Origin: Paenibacillus sp. V4I3 | GTDB taxonomy: Bacteria; Bacillota; Bacilli; Paenibacillales; NBRC-103111 | NCBI RefSeq assembly: GCF_030817215.1 | Contig: NZ_JAUSZA010000001.1 | Location: 5,864,501-5,928,500, forward strand | Length of the DNA stretch: 64,000 nt | Direction of reading: 5' to 3' | Shown: positions 27,565 through 36,380 of the stretch, piece after piece | Layout: the number at the start of each line of letters is the position of its first letter | Position numbering within the stretch: position 1 is the stretch's first letter | The notes under the pieces: generated by a model | The model's input: the letters and a program-made list of their open reading frames with translations, nothing else | The model's database searches: none | What the model was told of the DNA's origin: nothing | Program-made: the position numbers and the translations under genes

Positions 27565-28008
27565 TTAACCTAATAATTGTTGAACTAACTGATTGATAAG
27601 TTTACCATCAGCGCGTCCTTTGACCTGAGGCATCAATGCTGTCATCACTTTGCCCATATCCGCTTTGGAAGAAGCACCAATTTGCTGGATGGTCTGCTGT
27701 ACAATGGCTTTCACTTCTTCCTCAGAAAGCTGTTGCGGCATGTACTCAGCTAGAATAACAAGTTCTGCCTTCAGGCTCTCGGCCAAATCATCTCTGCCGG
27801 CCTTCGTAAATTCATGGAGGGAATCCTTACGCTGTTTGATTTCACGAGTTAGAACGTCAAGCACTTCATTGTCATCTAAGGCTCTTTTCAGATCAATCTC
27901 TGAATTCTTGATGGTAGATCTTACCATTCGAATTACGGAGAGTTTGAACTTGTCCTGACTCTTCATCGCTTGCTTCATATCTTCGTTCAATCGATCGCTT
28001 AAGCTCAT
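27565..28008 (-). CDS. yqeY: GatB/YqeY domain protein
   Basis: 147 residues of the stand-alone GatB tail domain family (MSLSDRLNEDMKQAMKSQDKFKLSVIRMVRS, EIDLKRALDDNEVLDVLTREIKQR). Distantly related to the tRNA-binding tail of the amidotransferase; role unknown. The ATG lies behind CTAGGAGG, eight bases after the rpsU stop, the usual pair order. Confidence 0.95.
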   Translation of the reverse strand: MSLSDRLNEDMKQAMKSQDKFKLSVIRMVRSTIKNSEIDLKRALDDNEVLDVLTREIKQRKDSLHEFTKAGRDDLAESLKAELVILAEYMPQQLSEEEVKAIVQQTIQQIGASSKADMGKVMTALMPQVKGRADGKLINQLVQQLLG

Positions 28009-28016
28009 GTTGCCTC

Positions 28017-28190
28017 CTAGAACTTTCTCTTACGAGCAGCCTCAGATTTAAGCTTACGCTTAACGCTAGGCTTGTCATAATGTTTACGTTTTTTAACTTC
28101 TGCAAGAATGCCATCCTTAGCGATGGAACGCTTAAAGCGACGAAGTGCAGCATCTATAGTTTCGTTCTTACGAACTCGAGTTTCTGACAA
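28017..28190 (-). CDS. rpsU: 30S ribosomal protein S21
   Basis: 57 residues (SETRVRKNETIDAALRRFKRS and a basic C-terminus). The start is TTG at 28190, chosen because GGAGGGA lies about eight bases upstream and the resulting N-terminus matches S21 length; a longer reading to 28247 would add 19 non-S21 residues. It heads the rpsU-yqeY pair. Confidence 0.95.
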   Translation of the reverse strand: MSETRVRKNETIDAALRRFKRSIAKDGILAEVKKRKHYDKPSVKRKLKSEAARKRKF

Positions 28191-28304
28191 CAGTTTTCCC
28201 TCCCTCCGAACAGACCATCTAAGACAAAACGGTTCATCAAATCTCATTATAGGTCATAGTAATTAGGGTGTCAATCGCAAACCTTACGTTTCGTAAAAGG
28301 AAGC

Positions 28305-28655
28305 TTAATTGTGTACTCCTAAAGGCGATAATCGAGCCCCAGCCATAAGATGATAATGAAGATGGTGAACAATTTGCCCCGCGTTAGCTCCAATATTCGT
28401 TATAACCCGATAACCTGATTCTTCTACTTCTAGTTCTCTAGCAATTTGTGCAGCCACACGCTGAATTTTCCCGATCATGTTCCAATCCTCTTCTCCCGCA
28501 TCCGCTAGTGAAGCAATATGCTTCTTAGGAATGATAAGGACATGAATGGGAGAAGCTGGCTGAATATCATGGAAAGCAACAATCTGTTCGTCCTCATACA
28601 CTTTCTTAGAGGGGAGTTCCCCCGCAATTATTTTACAGAAAATACAATCACTCAT
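28305..28655 (-). CDS. HIT-family nucleotide hydrolase/transferase
   Basis: 116 residues from an ATG at 28655 (MSDCIFCKIIAGELPSKKVYEDE); a longer open frame to 28772 has no matching N-terminus and is not used. The HIT triad is in IVHHLHYHLMAG. CIFCKI near the N-terminus and HVLIIPKKHIASL are typical of the HINT/YcfF branch. It probably acts on nucleotide phosphoramidates or adenylates; the natural substrate is unknown. GTGGGGGA is upstream. Confidence 0.94.
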   Translation of the reverse strand: MSDCIFCKIIAGELPSKKVYEDEQIVAFHDIQPASPIHVLIIPKKHIASLADAGEEDWNMIGKIQRVAAQIARELEVEESGYRVITNIGANAGQIVHHLHYHLMAGARLSPLGVHN

Positions 28656-28757
28656 TGTTCGGCTTGTCCCCCACTTTCGTGAAATTACTATTTTTAATTT
28701 TATCGGAAAAGACCTAAAAAATCCAATCCAATCTACAATTTTAATTGGAATAATTGC

Positions 28758-28795
28758 AAAAAAAAGAAACACCTCATGGACTATAAGATGTTTCT
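28758..28795 (-). terminator. Rho-independent terminator after the Lsm-like gene
   Basis: On the minus strand AGAAACATC pairs with GAGGTGTTTCT and a run of eight T follows. Confidence 0.85.
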
Positions 28796-28817
28796 AGATT
28801 GAATGGGTTTCATTTTA

Positions 28818-29126
28818 TTAATAATATGGAAGTAAGGATAAAGCTAGTAATCCAGCTAGAGGTAGGATTTGTCTTACAAAGCGCCGTCTTGGATAGCCAT
28901 ATCCCGGATATGGGTACGGATAGCCGTAGTATGGGTACGGATGAGCGTAAGGTAAGAAAGCTCTCATTTGATCATGATCCATACCACCAATCGGAACGGC
29001 TAGGTATACATTGTCATCATCCACATCTTCCACAATACCGTCATAAACCGCACCACTAGTCATAGTTACACTCACATAACGATACATATGCTTCTTACAA
29101 ATGGCATGAACTTCTTGATGATTCAT
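28818..29126 (-). CDS. Small Lsm/Hfq-like protein with Tyr-Pro-Gly-rich tail
   Basis: 102 residues from an ATG at 29126 with GGAGG nine bases upstream. Residues 1-50 (YVSVTMTSGAVYDGIVEDVDDDNVYLAVPIGG) have the pattern of an Sm-like beta barrel: a strand, a GxVYxGxV turn and a hydrophobic strand. About 60-85 is a Tyr/Pro/Gly-rich stretch (HPYPYYGYPYPYPGYGYP) and the last 20 are hydrophobic (ILPLAGLLALSLLPYY). Such proteins are seen in Paenibacillus and Bacillus spore formers; the function is unknown and the Sm-like reading is an inference. Confidence 0.75.
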   Translation of the reverse strand: MNHQEVHAICKKHMYRYVSVTMTSGAVYDGIVEDVDDDNVYLAVPIGGMDHDQMRAFLPYAHPYPYYGYPYPYPGYGYPRRRFVRQILPLAGLLALSLLPYY

Positions 29127-29219
29127 AGGCTTATGCCTCCTTTTTACCAACAGCATATTCAGCTATAGGCAAAAGGCTACTCCGTGAACATATTTGGGCT
29201 TATCTCACCACGAAAAAAT

Positions 29220-30281
29220 TTAACGGTTATGCTGGTTCTTATGAGCCTGATGAATCTTTTTCCACTTTGCTTTCTCGGCTGCTTGAAGCCCTTTATCTTC
29301 TTTGCGCGCCAAATAAGCGAGCTCCTTTTGTAATTTTAAGTAGTTATTAAATCGTTCAACCGCCAAAGTCCCTTCATCTAACGCTTGTCTAACAGCGCAT
29401 TTCGGTTCATTTTGATGCTTACAATCCTGAAAAAAGCACATTCCTGCAAACTCTTCGATATCTTGAAATGACGTGCTTAACCCCTCCGAAACATCCCACA
29501 GTTGGAGTTCACGCATACCTGGCGTATCAATCAATATGCCTCCTCCAGGCAGCGAGATGAGCTCGCGGTGAGTCGTGGTATGCTTCCCTTTGTCATCCCC
29601 AGAACGAATATCCCCTGTGTCCAAAATATCCTGCCCATAGATGCGGTTCACCAAAGTAGATTTGCCAACACCGGACGAGCCAAGAAGCGCGACTGTTTGG
29701 CCTGGAGAAATATAAGCAGCAAGCTCATCTAGTCCGCGATTTTCTGCTGAGCTAATTATATGGATGGGCACACCCACCGCAACAGCCGCGACCTCTGCAG
29801 CCAGTGCTTCCGGATCTTCGCATAAATCTGCTTTACTTAAAACAATAACCGGATTTGCTCCGCTCTCCCAAGCTAATACCATATAACGTTCAATACGGCG
29901 TACATTAAAATCTAGATTAAGTGCTGTGAACAGAAACACTGTATCTACATTCGTGGCAACAATTTGTTCTTCGGTGACTTGACCAGCTACTTTACGGGAA
30001 AACTTACTTTTGCGTGGTAATACAGCATGGATTGTTGCTCGCTGTTCTTCTCCTCTTATGGAAAGGACGACCCAGTCGCCTACAGCAGGATAGTCTTCAC
30101 GACCCAGAGCAAGATGCCGCATTTTACCAGACACCTCGGCTAGGGCTTCCCCAACTTCCGTTTGAACGCGATACATATGTTTATGTTCCAAGGACACCCG
30201 TCCAACCTGATATCCCTCATTTAGGTAAGGTTCGAATGCTTTTTCAAAAAAGGAATTCCATCCTAAATCTTCATTTTTCAA
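29220..30281 (-). CDS. rsgA: Ribosome small-subunit-dependent GTPase RsgA
   Basis: 353 residues. Late 30S assembly checkpoint GTPase with circularly permuted motifs: OB domain (about 30-110), G4 VLSKADL, then G1 GSSGVGKSTLVN and G3 DTPGMREL, and the C-terminal zinc module (CFFQDCKHQNEPKCAVRQAL). The basic tail ends HKNQHNR. The gene is divergent from the TetR-FAD gene and is about 190 bases from it. Confidence 0.96.
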   Translation of the reverse strand: MKNEDLGWNSFFEKAFEPYLNEGYQVGRVSLEHKHMYRVQTEVGEALAEVSGKMRHLALGREDYPAVGDWVVLSIRGEEQRATIHAVLPRKSKFSRKVAGQVTEEQIVATNVDTVFLFTALNLDFNVRRIERYMVLAWESGANPVIVLSKADLCEDPEALAAEVAAVAVGVPIHIISSAENRGLDELAAYISPGQTVALLGSSGVGKSTLVNRIYGQDILDTGDIRSGDDKGKHTTTHRELISLPGGGILIDTPGMRELQLWDVSEGLSTSFQDIEEFAGMCFFQDCKHQNEPKCAVRQALDEGTLAVERFNNYLKLQKELAYLARKEDKGLQAAEKAKWKKIHQAHKNQHNR

Positions 30282-30410
30282 GTGTTTATTTCATCCTCTC
30301 ATGTGGTTCTATTCTGAAGTATAGACCGCTGGTATCGACATCACACGGGAAACAATAATTAAGATTGTTTTTTCCTTCTTCAAATTTCATACGCATGGTC
30401 AATTAAAATG

Positions 30411-30439
30411 TAGACTGAAAGTCTATTTTTGCATATAAT
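30411..30439 (+). promoter_or_regulatory. Promoter and palindromic operator of the TetR-FAD gene
   Basis: TAGACT (30411-30416) serves as -35 and TATAAT (30434-30439) as -10, with 17 bases between. The -35 is half of the perfect palindrome TAGACT-GAA-AGTCTA (30411-30425). A dimeric TetR repressor bound here would block RNA polymerase, so self-repression is likely. Confidence 0.7.
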
Positions 30440-30473
30440 AAGAGTAAATCGATGGTTGGAATGGAGTGAGCGG

Positions 30474-32396
30474 ATGAGCCAATTCATGAGAGCCTCCACC
30501 CGCAAAAAGCGTGATGTGATGATGGAAGTCGCCTTAACCATGTTTATGGAAAAAGGCTATGAGAATGTATCCGTAGACGATATCATCGCGGCGACAGGAT
30601 CATCAAAGGGAACGTTTTATCATTATTTTAAAAGCAAAGATGCCATCATTTCAGCGCTTTACAGTAAACAAATTCAATTGATTCAAGAATGGGTGAAGCA
30701 GCCTCCCTCCAAGGTCCAATCCCTTGAAGGACATATTAATCGCTTATTCTTAGACTTAGCGTCCAACATTCATTCCTCACCACGGCTAGTCCGAAGCTTA
30801 CAAGCTTTATCCTTACAAAATGAAACCGTAAAAACGGAAGAACAGCAGCAATTAAACGTATTATCTGAAAGTTTATTACATTGGCTGCCTGAACCCAGAA
30901 AAATTGAACTGCTCGTTTGCATCTATACGGGAACGGTCCGTACTTGGTGCAATCAAGATGACGCCGACTTACTCTCCATGATGAAAAACAACTTAGCCTG
31001 GCTTTGGGTAGGTTTGCGCTCCAGCGAACCCTACGCATCTCTGCAGGTAGAACCAGTCCCCAAGGAGGAAAACAAAATGAAAGTAGCTATTATTGGCGGA
31101 GGCTTGGCAGGATTAACAGCAGCCGCTTATTTATCTGAGAATCCGCATGCCGAAGGTATCCTTTTCGAGCGCAGCCCGCAGCTTGGAGGACGGGCTTTTA
31201 CTTACGAAAAAGCAGGATTTACACTCAACTATGGCGCACATGCCATCTATGGGATTGATCGACATACGTTAACAAACATGGAACGTGAATTGGGACTATC
31301 TTTCTCTTCTAAGCAAGTAGATAAACGCAAAGTTTTTTATGCGAAACATAATCAACTTACGCCAGCACCACTCGACGCGATAAACCTCTTAAGAACTGAT
31401 CTACTCAGCACGATGCAAAAAGTAAGATTCGTTGGTGAAATCACAGCCATTATCGCGAATATTCACAACTTAAAAAACTACGCAACTCTTGCTGATTATT
31501 TGGCAGAGTCCAATGCGGACGAGGATGTTAAAGAGTTATGGGAGCATCTGGTTTGCTCCAACTTTTTCATTACGCCTGAGGATGCTCGCAACGTATCAGG
31601 AGCAGTAATCAGCGAATACTATCACAACTTGTTCCTTTCCTCGAAGCCCGTTAATTATGTATTGGGAAGCTGGGCCGTTATCACGAATCAGCTTAAACAA
31701 AAGTTGACTACGTCCGGCAAATGGGAAATTGCCCTTCAAGAAGGCGTAGAGAACCTCCGGTATGCGGATCGCAAATTTGTATTGCAAACCAAAAACCGTG
31801 AAGTCGCTTTTGACAAAGTAATTTTCGCTATGCCAGTTCAACAAGTCGTCAAGCTCCTGAAGGGTACAGCATGGGAGCCATTCCTAGCTCCATATGAGTC
31901 TAATACCGCAACCGAAGTTATGGTGTACGACGTTGGGTTAAGCCGTGTTGTTGCGAGACCATTCAGTTACATCAGCGACATGGATAACAAGCTATTCATC
32001 AGCGATGTTTCAGCGACAGATCATACACTTGTACCAGAAGGCGGGCAGCTGCTGCAGGGTATCGCATACTTAAGCGACCGCTTTGAAAACGAGGAGCAGC
32101 GTAAAGCGTATCTAGAAGAAAAGAACCTCCAAATGGAAGCCCTATTTGATAAACATTATCCAGGCTGGCGCGATGTCACAGCCGTAAAACGGGTTTCAAA
32201 GAAAGCGATGGTATCCAGCGTGAAAAACATCGCTTCCAATAATCTACTGCCGATACGCGTTGAAAACGTGCCTTTCTACTTCTGCGGAGACGGCTGTACG
32301 GGTAAGGGCGAGCTTGCAGAACGCGCATTCTCTAGTGCCCGCACCGCGGCGCTATCCATTGTGCAAGAAGTTCAGCAAGCACTTCAAAATGTTTAA
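30474..32396 (+). CDS. TetR-family regulator fused in frame to an FAD-dependent oxidoreductase
   Basis: One open frame of 640 residues from ATG 30474 (GGAGTGAG upstream). Residues 1-200 are a TetR regulator: KRDVMMEVALTMFMEKGYENVSVDDIIAATGSSKGTFYHYF is the DNA-binding helix-turn-helix. From 202 a NAD(P)/FAD protein of the protoporphyrinogen oxidase/phytoene desaturase type starts: MKVAIIGGGLAGLTAAAYLSE (Rossmann dinucleotide motif), GGRAFTYEKAGFTLNYGAHA, and the C-terminal FYFCGDGCTGKGELAERAFSSARTA. There is no stop codon between them, yet AAGGAGGAAAACAAAATG supplies a canonical internal start at 31077. Either a fused product plus a separate enzyme is made, or a stop codon was lost. The substrate is unknown. 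Confidence 0.85.
   Translation: MSQFMRASTRKKRDVMMEVALTMFMEKGYENVSVDDIIAATGSSKGTFYHYFKSKDAIISALYSKQIQLIQEWVKQPPSKVQSLEGHINRLFLDLASNIHSSPRLVRSLQALSLQNETVKTEEQQQLNVLSESLLHWLPEPRKIELLVCIYTGTVRTWCNQDDADLLSMMKNNLAWLWVGLRSSEPYASLQVEPVPKEENKMKVAIIGGGLAGLTAAAYLSENPHAEGILFERSPQLGGRAFTYEKAGFTLNYGAHAIYGIDRHTLTNMERELGLSFSSKQVDKRKVFYAKHNQLTPAPLDAINLLRTDLLSTMQKVRFVGEITAIIANIHNLKNYATLADYLAESNADEDVKELWEHLVCSNFFITPEDARNVSGAVISEYYHNLFLSSKPVNYVLGSWAVITNQLKQKLTTSGKWEIALQEGVENLRYADRKFVLQTKNREVAFDKVIFAMPVQQVVKLLKGTAWEPFLAPYESNTATEVMVYDVGLSRVVARPFSYISDMDNKLFISDVSATDHTLVPEGGQLLQGIAYLSDRFENEEQRKAYLEEKNLQMEALFDKHYPGWRDVTAVKRVSKKAMVSSVKNIASNNLLPIRVENVPFYFCGDGCTGKGELAERAFSSARTAALSIVQEVQQALQNV
31061..31079 (+). promoter_or_regulatory. 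Internal ribosome binding site and ATG for the FAD enzyme
   Basis: AAGGAGG followed by AAAACAAA and ATG (31077-31079), in the same frame as the upstream TetR part. It would yield a free 439-residue oxidoreductase. Confidence 0.75.
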
Positions 32397-32425
32397 TCCC
32401 CCAACATGGATGGATTATCCTAACA

Positions 32426-32472
32426 AACAAACAACCAGCCCTCCCATTCGCGGGAGAGCTGGTTGTTTGTTT
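32426..32472. terminator. Bidirectional terminator between the TetR-FAD gene and ctsZ
   Basis: Converging transcripts end in a long hairpin: AAACAAACAACCAGCC with its near-complement GGTTGTTTGTTT, and an inner CTCCC-GGGAG pair. The ctsZ stop codon lies at its right edge. Confidence 0.88.
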
Positions 32473-35400
32473 ATTGCTTGGTCACACGCACATCATCAAA
32501 GTGAAGCGTAGTCCCCCCAGGTGAATCCACGTAAAATCCAACATCAATCTGACCATTGGTCACCATAATATCACTTACACTGATGTATTTCCAAACACCG
32601 CTGTTACTGATGTTGGCATAAATGGCAGATCCGCCATAATTTTGAATTTCGGCTCTGGCTATCGTCGGCGTCGTGTTCTTCATGCGGACCCAAGCTTCGA
32701 ATTTGTACTTAACATTATTAACAGGAACACTGACTGTTTGATGAATACTTTGTTGATAAGCGCCTGCTGCAAAGAAGTATGCCCGCTTATCACCCGTCCA
32801 TGGGGATTCCGGCGGATTGGTTGTTGAGCCGCTATCAACGCCATAAGCAACGGCTTGCGTGCTTGGATGCCACTCAACCCAGTTATGGCTCTGACTCGTG
32901 TCACGCTCGAAACCAGGATTGTCTAGCAGATTCTGCTCAGAAACCGGCGTTCCCGCTGCCGAAGTTGAAAGAAGCAGGCGATCTAAGTTGATGTTCCCAC
33001 TATCAGCAGCGTCGTATTTAAACGCAATCGTGTTTACCCCTGCGTTTAAAGTCACCGTTTGCACGTTATCCTGCCAGACGTTCCAATTGGTACCAGGACT
33101 CGTGAAACTGGTTTGTCCAAGCTTGGATCCATTGATGTAAGTACTCAACGTTTTCGTTGCTGCACTGCCATTAGCATATCGCAGCGCTATCTGATAGCTC
33201 CCAGCGCTAGGGATATTCACGTTGTATTTCACCTGTGCGCCTGCCGCACTCAAACCGTCAACAAAAGCTGTACCACTATAGTACCAATGGTTCGTGTTCA
33301 ATGCGCTGCCACCAGAAAGCTCAGCACTCTCTGCTTCATACTTACCGACGATTGGTGCAAAGGGTACTGTGATGTTGTCGATGTTAACATTGCCCGTATC
33401 GCCCGCATCGGAGTAATACTTATAGGTCACTACATTCACACCGGCCGTCAGAGGCAGTGTCTCGGATTGCGTAGACCAAGTGTCCCAATTCGCGAGATTA
33501 GCGAGTGAGGTAGACTTCACTCTTTTTCCATTAACAAAAATACTGATAGACTTTGCTGAGCCTGAAGCATTCGCATAACGTAAGGAGACATTATAGTCAC
33601 CGCCTGTTTTCACCTTTGGATAGAAAGTGACACCTGCGCCTGCGTTACCTAAACCATCTACAAATCCAGTTCCCGTATATCCCGTATGATTGGTGTTAAT
33701 GGAAGCCTTTGTCGCAACCGTATTGCCAGAAAGCGATGCATCCTCAGCTTCGAATTGCGCAGAAGCTGCACTCACTGCAGCAACACCTGTAACAGCAATA
33801 GATTTAGAAGAAGCAGTACCTGCCGTGACTTTTACATAGGTGACATCCCCATAGATGTCCTTCCCAGTTGCCCAACCTTCCCCAGCGGCAGCTTTTAATG
33901 CCTGTAAGCTTGCATAAGACGTCATAGCCACGCTGTTATTCGTTACGGTAGTCCCAGCTGAACCGTGCAGCTTAACGATATAGGATTGGAGAGCTGGCGT
34001 GTAACTGCCACTCTTTGCCCCTAATGTAAAACTTAGCGAGCCCGCACCAATATCCTGCGCAGTCATATTTTGCTTAAAATAAGTACCGCCTTCGTAGTTA
34101 TAACTGGAGCCATCATCATCGTAATACGTAAAACTCGACTGCGTCGTATCCGGAAACACATCCACATCAACAGAAGTGACAGAAGTCTGCCCAACGTAAT
34201 CCTGCACTTTCTGTGTTGGAATAATGGCACCTTTTTTGATAAAAAGAGGAATGTCTGTCAACGTGTCCGGATTAACCGAGTAACGGATGGTTTGACCGCC
34301 AGTTATTGCATTACCTCGCGCATAGTCAATCCATGAACCAGACGGCAAATAAATATCTTTACTCGTCTGCTGTTTATCTACCACAGGTGCAGCTAGCAGC
34401 CAGTCACCGAACATCCAAGCATCCGTATAATTTTTAACGGCAGCGTCCGATGGATATACCTGCATTAAAGGTCGAACGAGCCCATTCCCATTCTCGTAAG
34501 CACTTCTCTCATAGGCATACATATAAGGGATCAAGGAGTACCGCAACTGAATAGCTTCTTTGGAAGCCTCTTCCGCCGTCGATCCGAAGTACCAGGGCTG
34601 GCGCTGCTGATGGTTGTTCCCATGTACACGGAAAACAGGTGTTAAAGCGCTGAACTGCATCCACCGTGCGTATAAATCGGGATTCGGATTGTTCGTCGTG
34701 CCATCCTGTTGATTGAATCCGCCGGTATCCATGCCCCATTTCACTTGGCCATTGTTCATTGAGGATAACATAACTGCCCTTTGCTCCTGCATCCCAGCAG
34801 CCCAGTTGATCCGTTCGCCTTTATTGTATTGAATGCCAATATCACCAGACCAAAGCGTAGTCGCATACCGTTGGGCACCTGGGTAGAAAGTTCTAGATGT
34901 TTGCCAAACACGCTGGGCTCCACTCGTGTAAGCCCGTTGACCCTCGTACATGGTCTGAGACATATGGCCTGTTGTGAAGTTGCCAAACCAATACGAAGCT
35001 CCACCGGAAGATACTTTATCCGTTTCGTCATTCCACCAACCAACGATCCCTTTATTGAGCGCATCTATGGAATGATTCCAGAACCAGGCACGTTCGCTGG
35101 CATTATAAGGGTCGATACTGCGTACAGTTACGGGGATGAAATAATCCTGATACTCGTTATGACCCGGATAATAATAACCACCGTTTGTCGCGTCCGCCCC
35201 CTGGCTCGTCACATTCGAAGAAGCATCCTTCGTAACGATTCGAGGCTTCGTAATTCCGATCATTTTGATGCCTTTAGCATCCATTGTTGTCTTTAGTGAA
35301 GTAGAAGAAGCAGAAGGGAAATTTGTCGTGTTCCACGCGAATTCGCCGTAGTTGGTTTCCCCGTATTTTTTCCAGTCATAGTCGAAGGCGTAAGCATCTA

Positions 35401-36325
35401 TAGGGATATTCTTAGCACGATACGTATCCACATTATTCGTAAATTCCGTTTGATTCGTATCCCACTCAAAGTTCATGAACCCAAGCGACCACTTAGGAAG
35501 CATTGGCGGTTTGCCCGTGATTTCCCCAACGCTGGTCATGATTTCCTTCGGGGTGCCGAGCATAATATAATACTCCACGTTTTGCTTAGCATAACGACGT
35601 CCCTCAGGAGGGGTGCCACCATAATAAAACTCCATCTGACCGGTTGTGCCATTTGTATATGGGTATCCGCCATCGCTATCGACTAATAATCCATAACCCG
35701 CTGTACTCCAAATAAGCGGACCACCGGAATCTCCCTGTTCACCTGCATGGGCGGCATGACTGGACGAATTCCGCAGCAGGTCGCCTCCGCTATCAAAGGC
35801 GTTAAAACTCCGGATGCCATACATATTGTCACCGGAGCCATGAACGAAGCGCACACCATCTGAGAATACCCCTCCGCCGGATGGTTCCCAGAATAGTGTA
35901 GTGCCGTCAGCCTTTTTGACCGTCATTCGAACTGGGTTCTTGGTAATCTCAATCTTCATATTGGAGGTCGTGATGGTCATTGGATTGGCAGCTGTGTTAA
36001 TCATAGCCCCTACAGCTGACCAAGTTTTGTCTGGATCCAGCATCGGCGTTTTCGCGCTTGCCGCTATGCCATTCGGTCGATAATCTACCTTCAAAATACC
36101 GTTTTGCACCGCCTGTACAACCAAGAGGTCATCATTCGGCTCCGCACCATTATCCACAGTTAGCGTCAAGGTATCTCCGGTTACGCTCGAAGTGATGAGA
36201 TTGCCAAGGCTGCTGACATAAGCCTGAGCAGGAGAAACAGGAAGCAAGGTAAGGGTTGAACCAAACAACGTAAATGCTGTGAATAAAGCAAGGATACGTG
36301 GAACTTCTTTGTTTGGCGAACTCAT
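32471..36325 (-). CDS. ctsZ: Secreted GH31 alpha-glucosyltransferase, CtsZ-like (6-alpha-glucosyltransferase)
   Basis: 1284 residues. A signal peptide of about 35 (ending PAQA) is followed by the N-terminal beta domain, the GH31 barrel with nucleophile D433 (GWWNDETD) and acid/base D495 (LWSGDIG), C-terminal beta domains, two CBM35 modules (about 856-985 and 991-1120, beginning QFEAEDASLSG and GKYEAESAELSG) and a CBM61-like module (about 1133-1284). This domain order is that of 6-alpha-glucosyltransferases from Paenibacillus/Bacillus that act on starch and build alpha-1,6-glucosyl ends. Length and signal length equal those I recall for CtsZ of Bacillus globisporus. The ATG has AAGGGAG upstream. 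Last gene of the operon. Confidence 0.9.
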   Translation of the reverse strand: MSSPNKEVPRILALFTAFTLFGSTLTLLPVSPAQAYVSSLGNLITSSVTGDTLTLTVDNGAEPNDDLLVVQAVQNGILKVDYRPNGIAASAKTPMLDPDKTWSAVGAMINTAANPMTITTSNMKIEITKNPVRMTVKKADGTTLFWEPSGGGVFSDGVRFVHGSGDNMYGIRSFNAFDSGGDLLRNSSSHAAHAGEQGDSGGPLIWSTAGYGLLVDSDGGYPYTNGTTGQMEFYYGGTPPEGRRYAKQNVEYYIMLGTPKEIMTSVGEITGKPPMLPKWSLGFMNFEWDTNQTEFTNNVDTYRAKNIPIDAYAFDYDWKKYGETNYGEFAWNTTNFPSASSTSLKTTMDAKGIKMIGITKPRIVTKDASSNVTSQGADATNGGYYYPGHNEYQDYFIPVTVRSIDPYNASERAWFWNHSIDALNKGIVGWWNDETDKVSSGGASYWFGNFTTGHMSQTMYEGQRAYTSGAQRVWQTSRTFYPGAQRYATTLWSGDIGIQYNKGERINWAAGMQEQRAVMLSSMNNGQVKWGMDTGGFNQQDGTTNNPNPDLYARWMQFSALTPVFRVHGNNHQQRQPWYFGSTAEEASKEAIQLRYSLIPYMYAYERSAYENGNGLVRPLMQVYPSDAAVKNYTDAWMFGDWLLAAPVVDKQQTSKDIYLPSGSWIDYARGNAITGGQTIRYSVNPDTLTDIPLFIKKGAIIPTQKVQDYVGQTSVTSVDVDVFPDTTQSSFTYYDDDGSSYNYEGGTYFKQNMTAQDIGAGSLSFTLGAKSGSYTPALQSYIVKLHGSAGTTVTNNSVAMTSYASLQALKAAAGEGWATGKDIYGDVTYVKVTAGTASSKSIAVTGVAAVSAASAQFEAEDASLSGNTVATKASINTNHTGYTGTGFVDGLGNAGAGVTFYPKVKTGGDYNVSLRYANASGSAKSISIFVNGKRVKSTSLANLANWDTWSTQSETLPLTAGVNVVTYKYYSDAGDTGNVNIDNITVPFAPIVGKYEAESAELSGGSALNTNHWYYSGTAFVDGLSAAGAQVKYNVNIPSAGSYQIALRYANGSAATKTLSTYINGSKLGQTSFTSPGTNWNVWQDNVQTVTLNAGVNTIAFKYDAADSGNINLDRLLLSTSAAGTPVSEQNLLDNPGFERDTSQSHNWVEWHPSTQAVAYGVDSGSTTNPPESPWTGDKRAYFFAAGAYQQSIHQTVSVPVNNVKYKFEAWVRMKNTTPTIARAEIQNYGGSAIYANISNSGVWKYISVSDIMVTNGQIDVGFYVDSPGGTTLHFDDVRVTKQ

Positions 36326-36354
36326 TATGGATACTCCCTTTCGATTAGAAAATA

Positions 36355-36375
36355 AGGGAGGGACATCCCCTCCCT
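36355..36375 (-). terminator. Intercistronic hairpin between ctsY and ctsZ
   Basis: AGGGAGGG pairs with CCCTCCCT around 5 bases in the 55-base gap between the two genes. The following minus-strand bases (TATTTTC) are only moderately T-rich, so it may act as a partial terminator or an mRNA-stabilising hairpin. Confidence 0.6.
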
Positions 36376-36380
36376 GCTTT

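Noticed and set aside
28191..28247. Longer N-terminus for rpsU
   Set aside because: The extra 19 residues do not match S21, and a good ribosome site precedes the TTG at 28190.
28656..28772. Longer N-terminus for the HIT protein
   Set aside because: The extension is hydrophobic noise without a ribosome site; the ATG at 28655 gives the normal HIT start.
34781..35296. Plus-strand frame within ctsZ
   Set aside because: Antisense to the GH31 catalytic domain with no start signal or protein family.
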